A DNA stretch of 64,000 bases from Myxococcus landrumus (GTDB taxonomy: Bacteria; Myxococcota; Myxococcia; Myxococcales; Myxococcaceae), in NCBI RefSeq assembly GCF_017301635.1, contig NZ_CP071091.1, positions 897,001 to 961,000 on the forward strand, read 5' to 3'. The notes under the pieces are model-generated. The model was not told where the DNA came from. It saw only the letters and a program-made list of their open reading frames with translations, and searched no databases. This document shows positions 45,921 to 55,700 of this stretch, one piece after another. The first letter of the stretch is position 1. Each line of letters opens with the position of its first letter. The translations under genes were made by a program, and so were the position numbers.

Positions 45921-47891
45921 ATGAGCCTCGTCATCGCCCAGGACCTCAGCCTCTCCTATGGAAAGAAGGTCCTCTTCGACAGTGACAGCTTCACCCTCGG
46001 CCCCAAGGACCGTGTAGGCCTCGTCGGCGCCAACGGGACGGGCAAGAGCACCTTGATGAAGATCCTGGCGGGCGTGATTCAGCCCGACTCGGGGTCCCTC
46101 ACGTACCGGCGGCGGGCCCGCTGGGGGTACCTGCCCCAGGAAATCGCCGGACTTCCGGAGGGCACGGTGGTGGAGGCGGTGATGAGCACCGTCCCCGGCC
46201 GAGACACCCTGGAGAGCCGCCTGAAGGACACCGAGGCGGCGCTCGCGGAGGCCTTGGACGAGGAGGACCAACTGGAATTGGCCCAGTCCCTGGCGGACCT
46301 GCACGCGGAGCTGGACGACTTCGAGAACCGCTTCGGCAAGCACCACGCCGAGCGCATCCTCAAGGGACTGGGCTTCAAGGACGCGGACCTGCTCAAGCCT
46401 ACGTCGGCCCTGTCGGGGGGATGGCGGATGCGTGCGGCGCTCGCCGGGCTGCTGCTCCAGGACCCGGACCTCCTGCTCCTCGACGAGCCCACCAACCACC
46501 TGGATGTCCCCACGCTCACGTGGTTCGACGGCTTCCTGCGCCGCTCCAACAAGGCGATGGTGCTCATCTCCCACGACAAGGACTTCCTCAACCGGCAGAT
46601 AGACCGGGTGGTGTCGCTGGAGCTGGAGGGCGTGCGCGAGTACGCCGGCAACTACGACGAATACAAGCGCCTGCGTGCCGAGGAGAAGGTGTTGCTCCAG
46701 GCCCGGGCGGAGAAAGTGGAGGCTCGCCGCGCGGAGCTCCAGTCCTTCATCGACCGCTTCGGCGCGAAGGCGACCAAGGCGAAGCAGGCGCAGAGCCGCG
46801 CCAAGATGATCGAGAAGCTGGAGAAGGTCCACGTCCTGGAAGAGCGGTCGACGATGAAGTTCCGCTTCCCGGAAGTGGAGCGCAGCGGCCGCGACGTGGT
46901 GACGCTCGAGGGCATCACGAAGCGCTACGGCGCCCAGACTGTGTATGACCATCTCTCCGGCCGGGTGGAGCGAGGCCAGCGCATCGCCGTGGTGGGTGCC
47001 AACGGCGCCGGCAAGACGACGCTCCTGAGGATGGTGGCCGGAGAGCTGGTGCCGGACTCGGGCACGGTGACGCTCGGGCACAACGTGGTGGTGGGCTATT
47101 ACGCGCAGCACCACGCGGACAAGCTGGACCGGCAGAACACCATCATCGAGGAGGTCCGTCCGCTCGCGGCCGACAAGCCGGAGAGCTACGTGCGCGGCGT
47201 GCTGGGCGCGTTCCTCTTCAGCGGCGATGACGTGGAGAAGCCCATCGGCGTGCTCAGCGGTGGAGAGCGGGCGCGTGTGGCGCTGGCCAAGCTCCTCCTG
47301 GTGCCGTCCAACTTCCTGCTGATGGACGAGCCCACCAACCACCTGGACCTCGACTCGGCCGAGATGTTGATTGAGGCGCTGAAGCTCTACAGCGGCACGC
47401 TGCTGTTCGTCAGCCACAGCCGCAGCTTCATCAACGGCCTGTCGACGCAGGTCTGGGAAGTGGCGGATGGGAAGCTGACGCCTCACCCGGGCAACCTCGA
47501 CGACTACCTCTACCATCAGGAGCAGCAGCGCCTGGAGGCGGAGGCCGCCGCGGGTGGCTCGGTGGCGGGGCGGGGCGAGAAGGCTTCGTCTGGTCCCATG
47601 ACGGAGAAGGAGCGCAAGCGCCTGGAGGCGGAGGCTCGTCAGCGCAGGAGCGTCGTGGAGGGGCCGCTCAAGAAGGAGATTGCCCGGCTCGAGGAGCGCA
47701 TCGCCAAGGTGGAGGCCGAGCAGAAGGAGCGCGAGGGCCTGCTGGCGGACCCCGTCCTCTACAACGACTTCGCGCGGGCCAAGCCGTTGATGGATGCGCA
47801 CCGCGAGGGCAAGTCGACGCTCGAGGACCTCTATGCGCAGTGGGAAGTCGCGCAGGAGAAGCTGGCGCAGGCGACCGCGTCGTTGAACTGA
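45921..47891 (+). CDS. ABC-F family ATPase (YheS/ABCF3-like)
   Basis: 656 residues, no membrane helices. Two ABC domains: Walker A GANGTGKST and GANGAGKTT, signatures LSGGWRMR and LSGGERAR, Walker B LLLLDEPTNHLD and LLMDEPTNHLD. The linker between them has the charged helical hairpin of ABC-F proteins, and a Lys/Glu-rich coiled coil forms the C-terminal about 100 residues. ABC-F proteins act on the ribosome, in translation control or antibiotic protection; the length and C-terminal tail fit the YheS/ABCF3 group. Start ATG gives MSLVIAQDLSLSYG. Confidence 0.88.
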   Translation: MSLVIAQDLSLSYGKKVLFDSDSFTLGPKDRVGLVGANGTGKSTLMKILAGVIQPDSGSLTYRRRARWGYLPQEIAGLPEGTVVEAVMSTVPGRDTLESRLKDTEAALAEALDEEDQLELAQSLADLHAELDDFENRFGKHHAERILKGLGFKDADLLKPTSALSGGWRMRAALAGLLLQDPDLLLLDEPTNHLDVPTLTWFDGFLRRSNKAMVLISHDKDFLNRQIDRVVSLELEGVREYAGNYDEYKRLRAEEKVLLQARAEKVEARRAELQSFIDRFGAKATKAKQAQSRAKMIEKLEKVHVLEERSTMKFRFPEVERSGRDVVTLEGITKRYGAQTVYDHLSGRVERGQRIAVVGANGAGKTTLLRMVAGELVPDSGTVTLGHNVVVGYYAQHHADKLDRQNTIIEEVRPLAADKPESYVRGVLGAFLFSGDDVEKPIGVLSGGERARVALAKLLLVPSNFLLMDEPTNHLDLDSAEMLIEALKLYSGTLLFVSHSRSFINGLSTQVWEVADGKLTPHPGNLDDYLYHQEQQRLEAEAAAGGSVAGRGEKASSGPMTEKERKRLEAEARQRRSVVEGPLKKEIARLEERIAKVEAEQKEREGLLADPVLYNDFARAKPLMDAHREGKSTLEDLYAQWEVAQEKLAQATASLN

Positions 47892-47914
47892 GTCCTCCCC
47901 TGAGGAAGACAGGA

Positions 47915-47943
47915 GGGACTGGAGGCTCGTGAGCTCCAGTCCC
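47915..47943. terminator. Bidirectional hairpin, ABC-F / sensor kinase
   Basis: GGGACTGGAG and CTCCAGTCCC form a perfect 10-bp stem with a 9-base loop between two convergent genes, 24 and 9 bases from their stops. Confidence 0.55.
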
Positions 47944-47951
47944 TTGCCGTG

Positions 47952-50195
47952 TCATCCCGCCTTGCGCCGCCGCTCTCTCTTGGGCTTCGGCTCGTCGGTG
48001 GGAGACGAGGGCGGCTCGCGCAGTTCGTCCGGCATGGGGAAGGACTGGGAGATGCGCGCGGCGGGAGGCGCCGCGTGGGTGCCCTCGACGACGAGTCCCT
48101 CCTCGGGCTTCTCCGGAGGCAGGGTGGGCATGCGGATGATGAACGTGGTCCCTTCGCCTGCCTTGCTCTGCACGGAGATGCTGCCTCCGTGGTTCTTCAC
48201 GATGCGCTGGCAGATGGCGAGCCCCAGCCCCGTGCCCTTCTGCTTCGTCGTGAAGAAGGGCACGAAGATGTGCGGCTGCTGGTCCGAGGGAATGCCCGGT
48301 CCGTTGTCGGAGACGCGCACCTCCATCACCTCGCCGCCCGCGTTGCGGAACTCGCCGAAGCGCTCGGGGCGCTCCGTGCGCACGGTGATGCGGCCCTCGC
48401 GTGTGTCCAGCGCCTGCACCGCGTTCTGCACCAGGTTGATGAGCACCTGCTTGAGCTGCTCCGCATCCCCATCCACTCGAGGCAGCAGCAGGTCCAGCTC
48501 CACCGCGAGCGACACGTTGGCCGGCACGTCGTTCTGGATGAGCCGCATCGTGCGCGTCACGACCTCGTTCAGGTCCGTGGGGCCGAAGCTCTGCTTCATG
48601 GGGCGCGCGTAGTCGAGGAACGCCGTCACCACGCCGTTGAGGCGGTTGACCTCCTCGACGATGACCTCGAGGAACTCACCGTCCTCGCCCGGAAGCTGAC
48701 GAGGGTCCAGACACTGCGCCGCGCCCTTGATGGCTCCCAGCGGATTGCGAATCTCGTGTGCCAGGCCCGCCGCCATCTCACCCAGCGCCGCGAGGCGATC
48801 TCGCTCTCGAATCTTCTCGTAGAGCTTCGAGTTCTCCAGCACCGTCGTCAGCTTCTCGGCCACCTCGAGGATGAGGGCAATCTCGTCGGACGCATACGCC
48901 TCCGGCACTCGCTCATCCCACAGGTTCAGGAAGCCGATGACGCGGTCATTGCCCACCAGCGGCACGCTGATGCCCGCCTTCATCTGGATGAGCGCCGAGC
49001 GCGTGTCGTTCAGCCGCTTGAGCTCGTCGCGGTAGCGCCGGCCTTCCACCGACTGGAGTCGCATCGTCGCGCCGCGCCGCTCCACGTTCTCCAGCAGCAC
49101 CGCCTTCTGTCCGCTGGCCACCGCGAACAACAATCCGCGCGCCGCCGCCGTGTCCAGGAACGGCACGGGCAAGGGGCCTCGCGAGTCCAACAGCCGGTAG
49201 CCGGGCCGGTCCTCCGCCAGCAGGTACACCGACGAGTGTGTCACGCGGCCCGTCTCATGGAGCGTGTCGAGCACGAGCGTCGCCAGCTCCGAGATTTCAA
49301 TCACGTTGGCCATGCGCGCGCGCAACGTCCCCAGCGCGTCGAGCAACGCGAAGCGCTCGCGGAAGAACAGGCGCACCACCATCTCATCCACCTTGGTGCG
49401 CAGCGGGTCCAACAGGATGAGGACCACGAAGGCCGCCACCACGGTGTTGAAGACGAACAGCCCCGCGTCCTCGCCCACCCACGCCGTCAGCACCGTGAAG
49501 ACCGCCGCGAGGATGACGGCCAGCACCGTCTGCGAGGCAATCTTCCCCAACAGCTCGTGCAGGTCCATCAGCCGCAGCCGCAACAGCGTCTGCGCGAGGA
49601 AGAACAGATACAGCGTGGTGAAGACCGGCCCGAGCGTCGGAATCGGAATGACGCTGCTCAGGAAGTCGAGCGCCGAGAAGAAGATGCCCGCGCCCGCTCC
49701 AATGGCCAGGTACATCAGCCTCAGTTGCTCGATGCGGGACTCGTTGCTGCGAACCCGGTGGAGGAGCAACGAAACCGAGGCGAGCAGGGAGCCGAGCACC
49801 CAGACACCCATGGCCACTCGAGCCCACACCTTGTCGGCCAAGGGGGTGACGGCCACGGCCAGGCCCAGGAAGACCGACAGGACGGCGAGCCGCCGACCTG
49901 CCAGGTGTGTTCCCTTGCTGACATCCAAGAACTCGAGGAAGAACCCCACGGCGGCGCCCGGCACGAGCGAGGCCACGAGAATGGTGATGCCCAGGGAGAT
50001 GCGGTACGCCCAGGGGTAGGCATCGGCGGGGAAGAGGCTGTGGAAGAAGAACGAGAGGTAGTACCCGGCCACCGTCAGGGCGAAGACGGAGTACAGGGTC
50101 AGGACCTTGGGTCGGCCCGGGCGCAACAACATGGACACGCCCAGGGCGAGCCCGATGATGGATGCCAGCAGGGCACTCTGTGTCCGGATGTCCAT
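47952..50195 (-). CDS. Membrane sensor histidine kinase with GAF domain
   Basis: 747 residues. The N-terminal third has eight or so hydrophobic helices (from ALLASIIGLALGVSML to VFNTVVAAFVVLILLDPL) and no large periplasmic loop, so it probably senses within or through the membrane. A GAF domain follows (about 300-460), then HisKA with His near residue 479 (GLAHEIRNPLGAIKG), N-box LINLVQNAVQALD, and G boxes DNGPGIPSD and GTGLGLAICQRIV as in NtrB-type kinases. The C-terminal about 60 residues are Pro/Lys/Arg-rich. No response regulator is adjacent. Divergent from the lytic transglycosylase over 107 bases. Confidence 0.88.
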   Translation of the reverse strand: MDIRTQSALLASIIGLALGVSMLLRPGRPKVLTLYSVFALTVAGYYLSFFFHSLFPADAYPWAYRISLGITILVASLVPGAAVGFFLEFLDVSKGTHLAGRRLAVLSVFLGLAVAVTPLADKVWARVAMGVWVLGSLLASVSLLLHRVRSNESRIEQLRLMYLAIGAGAGIFFSALDFLSSVIPIPTLGPVFTTLYLFFLAQTLLRLRLMDLHELLGKIASQTVLAVILAAVFTVLTAWVGEDAGLFVFNTVVAAFVVLILLDPLRTKVDEMVVRLFFRERFALLDALGTLRARMANVIEISELATLVLDTLHETGRVTHSSVYLLAEDRPGYRLLDSRGPLPVPFLDTAAARGLLFAVASGQKAVLLENVERRGATMRLQSVEGRRYRDELKRLNDTRSALIQMKAGISVPLVGNDRVIGFLNLWDERVPEAYASDEIALILEVAEKLTTVLENSKLYEKIRERDRLAALGEMAAGLAHEIRNPLGAIKGAAQCLDPRQLPGEDGEFLEVIVEEVNRLNGVVTAFLDYARPMKQSFGPTDLNEVVTRTMRLIQNDVPANVSLAVELDLLLPRVDGDAEQLKQVLINLVQNAVQALDTREGRITVRTERPERFGEFRNAGGEVMEVRVSDNGPGIPSDQQPHIFVPFFTTKQKGTGLGLAICQRIVKNHGGSISVQSKAGEGTTFIIRMPTLPPEKPEEGLVVEGTHAAPPAARISQSFPMPDELREPPSSPTDEPKPKRERRRKAG

Positions 50196-50302
50196 GGGAG
50201 CGCGGACAGTCTAACCTGTGTCCGTCTCCGGAAATTTTCCATGCACTCCCGGTTGTCATGGGGCGAGCCCGCGCCCACCTCCCAGGGTCCCCAGCCCTTC
50301 GT

Positions 50303-52699
50303 ATGAAGCTCTTCTTCTCCAAGCTCGCCGTCGTCGCTTCCTCGGTCCTCCTGTCCGCGCAGGCTCCCGCTCCCCAGGTCCCCGCCCCAGAGGTGACGGC
50401 CTCCGAAGCCCCCACGCCTCACACGGAGAACGCGCCCTCGGAGGCGCAGTTGTCGCCGCCGCCGGACGCGGAGAAGGCCCCGCTGCCCGAAGGCTTCGTG
50501 GAGGTCCTCAACCCCGCGTTCCCCAACGCCGCGCCCCCCGCACCGGTCGTCCACCGAGGCCGCCGCTACGCGCTGGAGGACCTGTCGCCGTACTTCGGGG
50601 AGGGGAAGAAGAAGGAGGCCCGCGCGGCCTTCGACAAGGGCCAGTTCAGCCGGGCGCGTGAGCTGCTCAAGACCGAGGGCGACTCGCCTCCGGTGCGATA
50701 CCTGCGGGCGCTGGCCGCGCTGCGCTCGGGCGATGAAGAGACCGCCGCGAAGGAGCTGGCCGCGCTGGCGCCCGACTATCCCGCGCTGAAGGACCGGTGC
50801 CTCACGCATGCGGGTGTGGCGCTGGAGGGCTTGCGCCGCTTCGACGAATCCGCCGTGTTGCTGGCTCAGGTGCTTCCGGAGTCGCGGCTGTATGTGGATG
50901 CCCGGCTGGCGCTGTCGCGGGTGCTGCGCAAGAAGAAGGACGCGGCGGGCGCGATGGCCGCGCTGGAGCCGCTCACCTCGCGCGCCGCGCCCAGTTGGGG
51001 ACGCAACGTGGGCGCCGAGGCGCTGATGGCCATCGCCGACATCGCCGCGGAGAAGAAGGACCGCACCGCCGAGCGCACCGCGCTGTGGCGACTGTGGGGC
51101 TCGCATCCCCTGTCACCCCTCGCGTTGCAGGCGGAGCGGCGGCTCAAGGGGCAGACGCCGCCCGTCGACGCGAAGGTGGCTCGGGGCGAGCAGTTGGTGG
51201 AGCTGCACCGCAACAAGCAGGGCCTCACGCAGCTGGAGCCGCTGCTGCCGAAGCTGGTCCTCCCGGAGGCGCTCGCGTGCCGCGCGCACTTCGCCTACGG
51301 CAAGGGACTGCGCAAGGAACGCCAGCACACGCGCGCCATCGAGGTCCTGTCCCAGGTGGTGGCGAAGTGCACGGACCGCGACCTGCTGGCGCGGGCACTG
51401 TACGTGCTGGGTTCGTCGCGCTCGATTGTCGACTCCTCGCGCGGAACGGACACGTACGAGCGGCTGGCTCGCGAGTTCCCGGACCACAGCTTCGCGGACG
51501 ACGCGCTGTTCTACGCGGCGGACCTGTATGTGAAGACGGACCGCCCCAAGGAGGCGATGGCTCGGCTGGACGAGCTGGCGCGGCTGTATCCGCAAGGCGA
51601 CTTCCTGGGCGAGGCGCTCTTCAAGGCGTACTGGATTGCGCGCACCAGCAAGGTGGAGGACGCGGGGCTGTCCTTCCTGGACCGCATCGAGCAGCGCTTC
51701 GCGCAAGCGGACGAGAGCTATGACGTGGAGCGCGCGCGCTACTGGCGGGCGCGGACGTACCAGGACCAGGGCAACATCCAGGGCGCGGCGGACCTGTTCG
51801 AGAAGATCGCCGTGGACCATCCCGCGACGTACTACGGGTTGATGGCGCGCTCGCAGCTCGGCTCGGTGGACCCGGCGCGGCTGGAGCGAATCACCCCGGA
51901 CATCTTCGCGGTGCCGGAGGCCGCGAGCCCGTGGCCGCTGTTCGCGGGGCCCATGGGGGAAGACCCTCACTTCCGCGCGGGCATCGAGCTCCTGCGCTTG
52001 GGCTTCCCGGAGGCCGTGTCCTCCGAGCTGCTCGCGGTGAGCCGGACGAACCAGCCGGCGGAGGCCATCCGACTGTTGGTGCTCGTGCTGCACGAGGCGG
52101 GCGATGAGCGCTCCGCGCACGCGGTGGCACGGCTGGCGCTGCGCAAGGACTTGAGTGGCCGCATCACGAAGGAGACGCGGGTGGTGTGGGAGGTGGCCTA
52201 TCCCAACGCGTTCCGCGAGCTCATCGAGAAGCACACGTCCACGGCGGGCGTGGAGGCGGACCTGCTCCAGGCGCTGATGCGCGAGGAGAGCGCGCTGGAC
52301 CCGAAGGCGCTCTCGTGGGCCGGCGCGCTGGGGCTCACCCAGTTGATGCCCTCCACCGCGAAGGGCGTGGCGCGGGAGCTGAAGCTCAAGCGCTTCACGG
52401 TGGAGCAGTTGCTCCAGCCGGACCTCAACATCCGCATGGGTGCTCACTATCTCGGAGGATTGCTGAAGCGCTTCGGTGGACACACGCCGTACGCGGTGGG
52501 CAGCTACAACGCGGGCCCCGGCGCCGTGAATCGCTGGCGCGCGGACAAGCCCGACCTGCCGCTCGACGCGTGGGTGGAGGAGATTCCCATCTCCGAGACG
52601 CGTGGCTACATCAAGCGCGTGTTGCGTTCGTACAACACCTACCAGTTGCTCTACGGCCGGGCGCCCAAGCTGCCGGTCATCAAGTCCGCGTCGCGCTGA
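50303..52699 (+). CDS. Soluble lytic murein transglycosylase with TPR-like region
   Basis: 798 residues, Slt70-like. A signal peptide (KLAVVASSVLLSAQAPA) leads into Pro/Ala-rich sequence, then a long helical repeat (TPR-like) superhelix covering about 100-640, then a C-terminal SLT catalytic domain. The catalytic Glu is in LMREESALDPKALS (near residue 661), with GALGLTQLMPSTAKGVA, NIRMGAHYLGGLL and AVGSYNAGPGAVNRW as family motifs. It cleaves peptidoglycan to anhydro-muropeptides in the periplasm. A second transglycosylase, MltG, is 6 kb away. Confidence 0.9.
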   Translation: MKLFFSKLAVVASSVLLSAQAPAPQVPAPEVTASEAPTPHTENAPSEAQLSPPPDAEKAPLPEGFVEVLNPAFPNAAPPAPVVHRGRRYALEDLSPYFGEGKKKEARAAFDKGQFSRARELLKTEGDSPPVRYLRALAALRSGDEETAAKELAALAPDYPALKDRCLTHAGVALEGLRRFDESAVLLAQVLPESRLYVDARLALSRVLRKKKDAAGAMAALEPLTSRAAPSWGRNVGAEALMAIADIAAEKKDRTAERTALWRLWGSHPLSPLALQAERRLKGQTPPVDAKVARGEQLVELHRNKQGLTQLEPLLPKLVLPEALACRAHFAYGKGLRKERQHTRAIEVLSQVVAKCTDRDLLARALYVLGSSRSIVDSSRGTDTYERLAREFPDHSFADDALFYAADLYVKTDRPKEAMARLDELARLYPQGDFLGEALFKAYWIARTSKVEDAGLSFLDRIEQRFAQADESYDVERARYWRARTYQDQGNIQGAADLFEKIAVDHPATYYGLMARSQLGSVDPARLERITPDIFAVPEAASPWPLFAGPMGEDPHFRAGIELLRLGFPEAVSSELLAVSRTNQPAEAIRLLVLVLHEAGDERSAHAVARLALRKDLSGRITKETRVVWEVAYPNAFRELIEKHTSTAGVEADLLQALMREESALDPKALSWAGALGLTQLMPSTAKGVARELKLKRFTVEQLLQPDLNIRMGAHYLGGLLKRFGGHTPYAVGSYNAGPGAVNRWRADKPDLPLDAWVEEIPISETRGYIKRVLRSYNTYQLLYGRAPKLPVIKSASR

Positions 52700-52701
52700 A
52701 G

Positions 52702-52741
52702 CATCGCGCGTCCTCTCCATCGACGAGGAGGACGCGCGATG
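52702..52741. terminator. Bidirectional 14-bp hairpin, slt / surface protein
   Basis: CATCGCGCGTCCTC and GAGGACGCGCGATG form a perfect 14-bp stem with a 12-base loop, two bases after the slt stop and 28 bases before the convergent gene's stop. One of the longest perfect stems in the window; no U-tract. Confidence 0.6.
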
Positions 52742-52769
52742 TGGACTCATGTCCGCGGGGCGCTCCTGC

Positions 52770-55700
52770 TCAGGATGCGCGCCGTACGCGCGCCCGGCGG
52801 AGGCCGCGCACCGCCAGGAGGGCGATGAGCCCCAGCAGGACCGGGGCGGAGGAGCCGGGCGCCGCGGAACAGCCCCGCCCACGTTCGCGTCCCTCGGAGG
52901 GCCGAGGCTCTTCCGGCCGGGGTTGCTCGGTGGCGGGAGTCGTCACCTGGATTCGCACCACACCCGTCGTGGATGTGGACCCGTCGGAGGTCCGGTAGGT
53001 GAATGACACCTCGCCGTTGAAGGTGGCTGGAGCTTGATAGCTCAACCGAGGTGGGAACCCTGACAAGGTTCCGGTCGCGGGATGAGACGTCAGAAGGAAG
53101 GTCAGCGTTTGTCCTTCCGGGTCCACGGCATCCAGCTCGAAGTCGATCTTCTCTCCCGCTTTGACCGTCAGGCGCTGCTCACGTGTCACGGGCGATGCGT
53201 TGACCTGGACGGTGATGGACACCGACACCGACGCCGTCGCGGTCTGGGCTCCATCGCTGACCGAGAAGGTGAGCGAGTCCATGCGCGGTGCGTTGGGCGC
53301 GGGCGTGTAGATGAGAACCGGTGGTGTCCCTGAGAGCGTTCCGAATCGGGGAGGCTGCGTCACCTTGAACACGAGCGTCTTGTCATCCACGTCGCTGCCA
53401 TCCAAACGGACCTCGACGGAGCCTCCTTGCGTCACCGTGACGGCGCTGGAGCGCGCGACCGGGGCGTCGTTGACCGGCGACACGGTGAGCGCAACGGTCG
53501 CGGGGGCGGAGATGAAGCGCCCATCGTTCACGGTGAACCGAAGGAGGTCCGTGCCATGAAAGTCCGCCTTCGGCGTGTACGTGAGGTTCGGTGCCACGCC
53601 GGAGAGCGTTCCGTGCTGGGGCGGCTCGACCACGGCGAACGTCAGTGAGTCGTCATCGGGGTCCAATCCTCGGAGAGTCACGGCCAGCGGCGTGTCCTCG
53701 TCGACGCTCGCGAAATCAGAGGTGGCGGTCGGAGGACGTGCTCGCTCCCAGACGGTGATGGAGACCGTCGCGGCAGGAGAGGCGGCCTTGCCATCGCTGA
53801 CGCGGTAGGTGAACGCGTCGGTGCCATGGAAACGCCTGGCGGGGATGTACGAGAGATTGGGAGGTGTTCCCGAGAGCGTCCCATGCGCGGGCGACGTCAG
53901 GAGCTCGAAGGTGAGCGCATCGCCATCTCCGTCCTGTCCCGCGAGCGTGATGGTGTCTTGTCCGTTCTGGGGAATGCGAACCTCCAGGGACTGGGCGGTC
54001 GGCACATCCTCCACGGAGGTGATGGTAAGCGAGACCGTGGCCGCCTCCGACGTCATGGAGACGTCGCTTGCCCTGTAGGAGAAGCTGTCGGCTCCATGGA
54101 AGCCCGACTCTGGCGTGTACGTCAGCTGCGCGCCCGTGCCGGACAGGGTTCCATGCCGGGGCGGGGTGACGAGGGTGAATGTGAGTGCGTCCTGATCGGG
54201 ATCCGAGGCCAGGAGCGTCAGGGCCAGGGGCGTGTCTTCGGGCAGTTGCGCGCTCTGCGAGGTCGCCACGGGCCGCTGGTTGTCGATCAACGTGCGACCG
54301 TGAATCCGCTCCGTGGAGTAGGGCGGTGCCGTGAAGCGCTCATACGCCAGCATGAAGTGTCTGGGCCCCGCGGCAGCCAGTGCCTGGGCCAGCGCGCGCT
54401 CCCCGCCCGGAGTCGACATGGGAGGCGCCTGCTCGACCACGCCGGATGGACGGACATCCGCGCCTTGAAGTGCGTCCTCTCCCGCCCCGCGAGACAGTCC
54501 CCAGGTCACGAAGGTGGTGACTCCGTCGAAGGTGATGGACGGGGAGGTCGAGACAGAGTGGCTCGGGGGAGAAATGGCCAGAGGCGTTGGGTCCAGGACG
54601 GCTCCGTCCGCGCTGACTCGGGCCCCATGAACACGTTTGTCATGCACCCAGGTCACGACGTAGTCCGTCCCGTTGAACGCCACCTGGGGCCACTGCTCGC
54701 TCTGGGCTTGTTGTGCGACGTCAATGGGGCTGGGAGAGCGCACGGAGCCGTCGGAGTCGACGAGTGTCGCCATGACATCGTTCCGCGAGGAGCCGAAGGG
54801 GCTCTGCTCCCAGACGACGAGGAAGCGACTTCCGTCGGAGGCAAGGGAGATGAGGCCATCCAGATTGGGCGCCGTTGCGAGGCGCAACCCTTGTGGGTCG
54901 AGGACCTGGCCGGTTCGACTCACCCTGGCTCCCATGACCTCGTTGAAGCTGCTGTCGTTCCTCCAGACGACAAGGCAGACCAGGGCACTGCATGTGACCC
55001 GAGGGGCCATGAATTCGTCGCTGCCCTGGTGGATGAGTTTCGCGCTCCCCACGCGCCCGGACGCCTCCCACGGCGCGACCTGCGCGCCGCGAATCCTGAT
55101 GTCTCGGGAGAACGAACTTCTTTGTTCCCAGACGACGAAGTAGTTCTCACCATCGAAGGCCACGGAGGGGTGTGTCTGTTCGTCGGCGTCTCTGGCGATG
55201 ACGAATCCGGACGGGGTGAGGATTTCTCCCGATGCGCTCAGGAAGGTGCCGCGGATGTTCGAGTCCCTTCCGTTCCATCCAAAGTCCGTCCAGACGAGGA
55301 GGTAGCCTCGTCCGCTCGAGGCGATGGCGGGCTCTCCTTGCGTGTTGGCGGCGCTGGCTGGAGTGAGGGTTCCCAGCCTTGCCGACGTCGGACTCATGCG
55401 CGTGATGTTGATCCAGCCTCCAGGGCTGCTCGTGGAGGCCTGCCACGTGACCAAGGCTTCCTTGCCATTGCTGGCAGCGCCTCCTGGCACGGGCTCGGAC
55501 CGCAGGGATGATTCCAGGCGGAGTCCCCAGGGTTCCCTGACGGTGCCATCAGGAGTCACCCTGGCGCCATACAGCGCATACTCAAACGTCCGCGACCAGT
55601 GGCGCCAATCGGACCAGAACACGAAGTGTTGGGTCCCATCGAAGACCACCTCGGGTTCGTTCTGCTTCCAGTCCTCATCGCAGATCGTGATGCGGTCCAG

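Noticed and set aside
45798..47801. Upstream extension of the Ser/Thr kinase frame to about 1230 codons
   Set aside because: It runs opposite the ABC-F gene, whose Walker and signature motifs are intact; the kinase starts naturally at its Cys-rich N-terminus.
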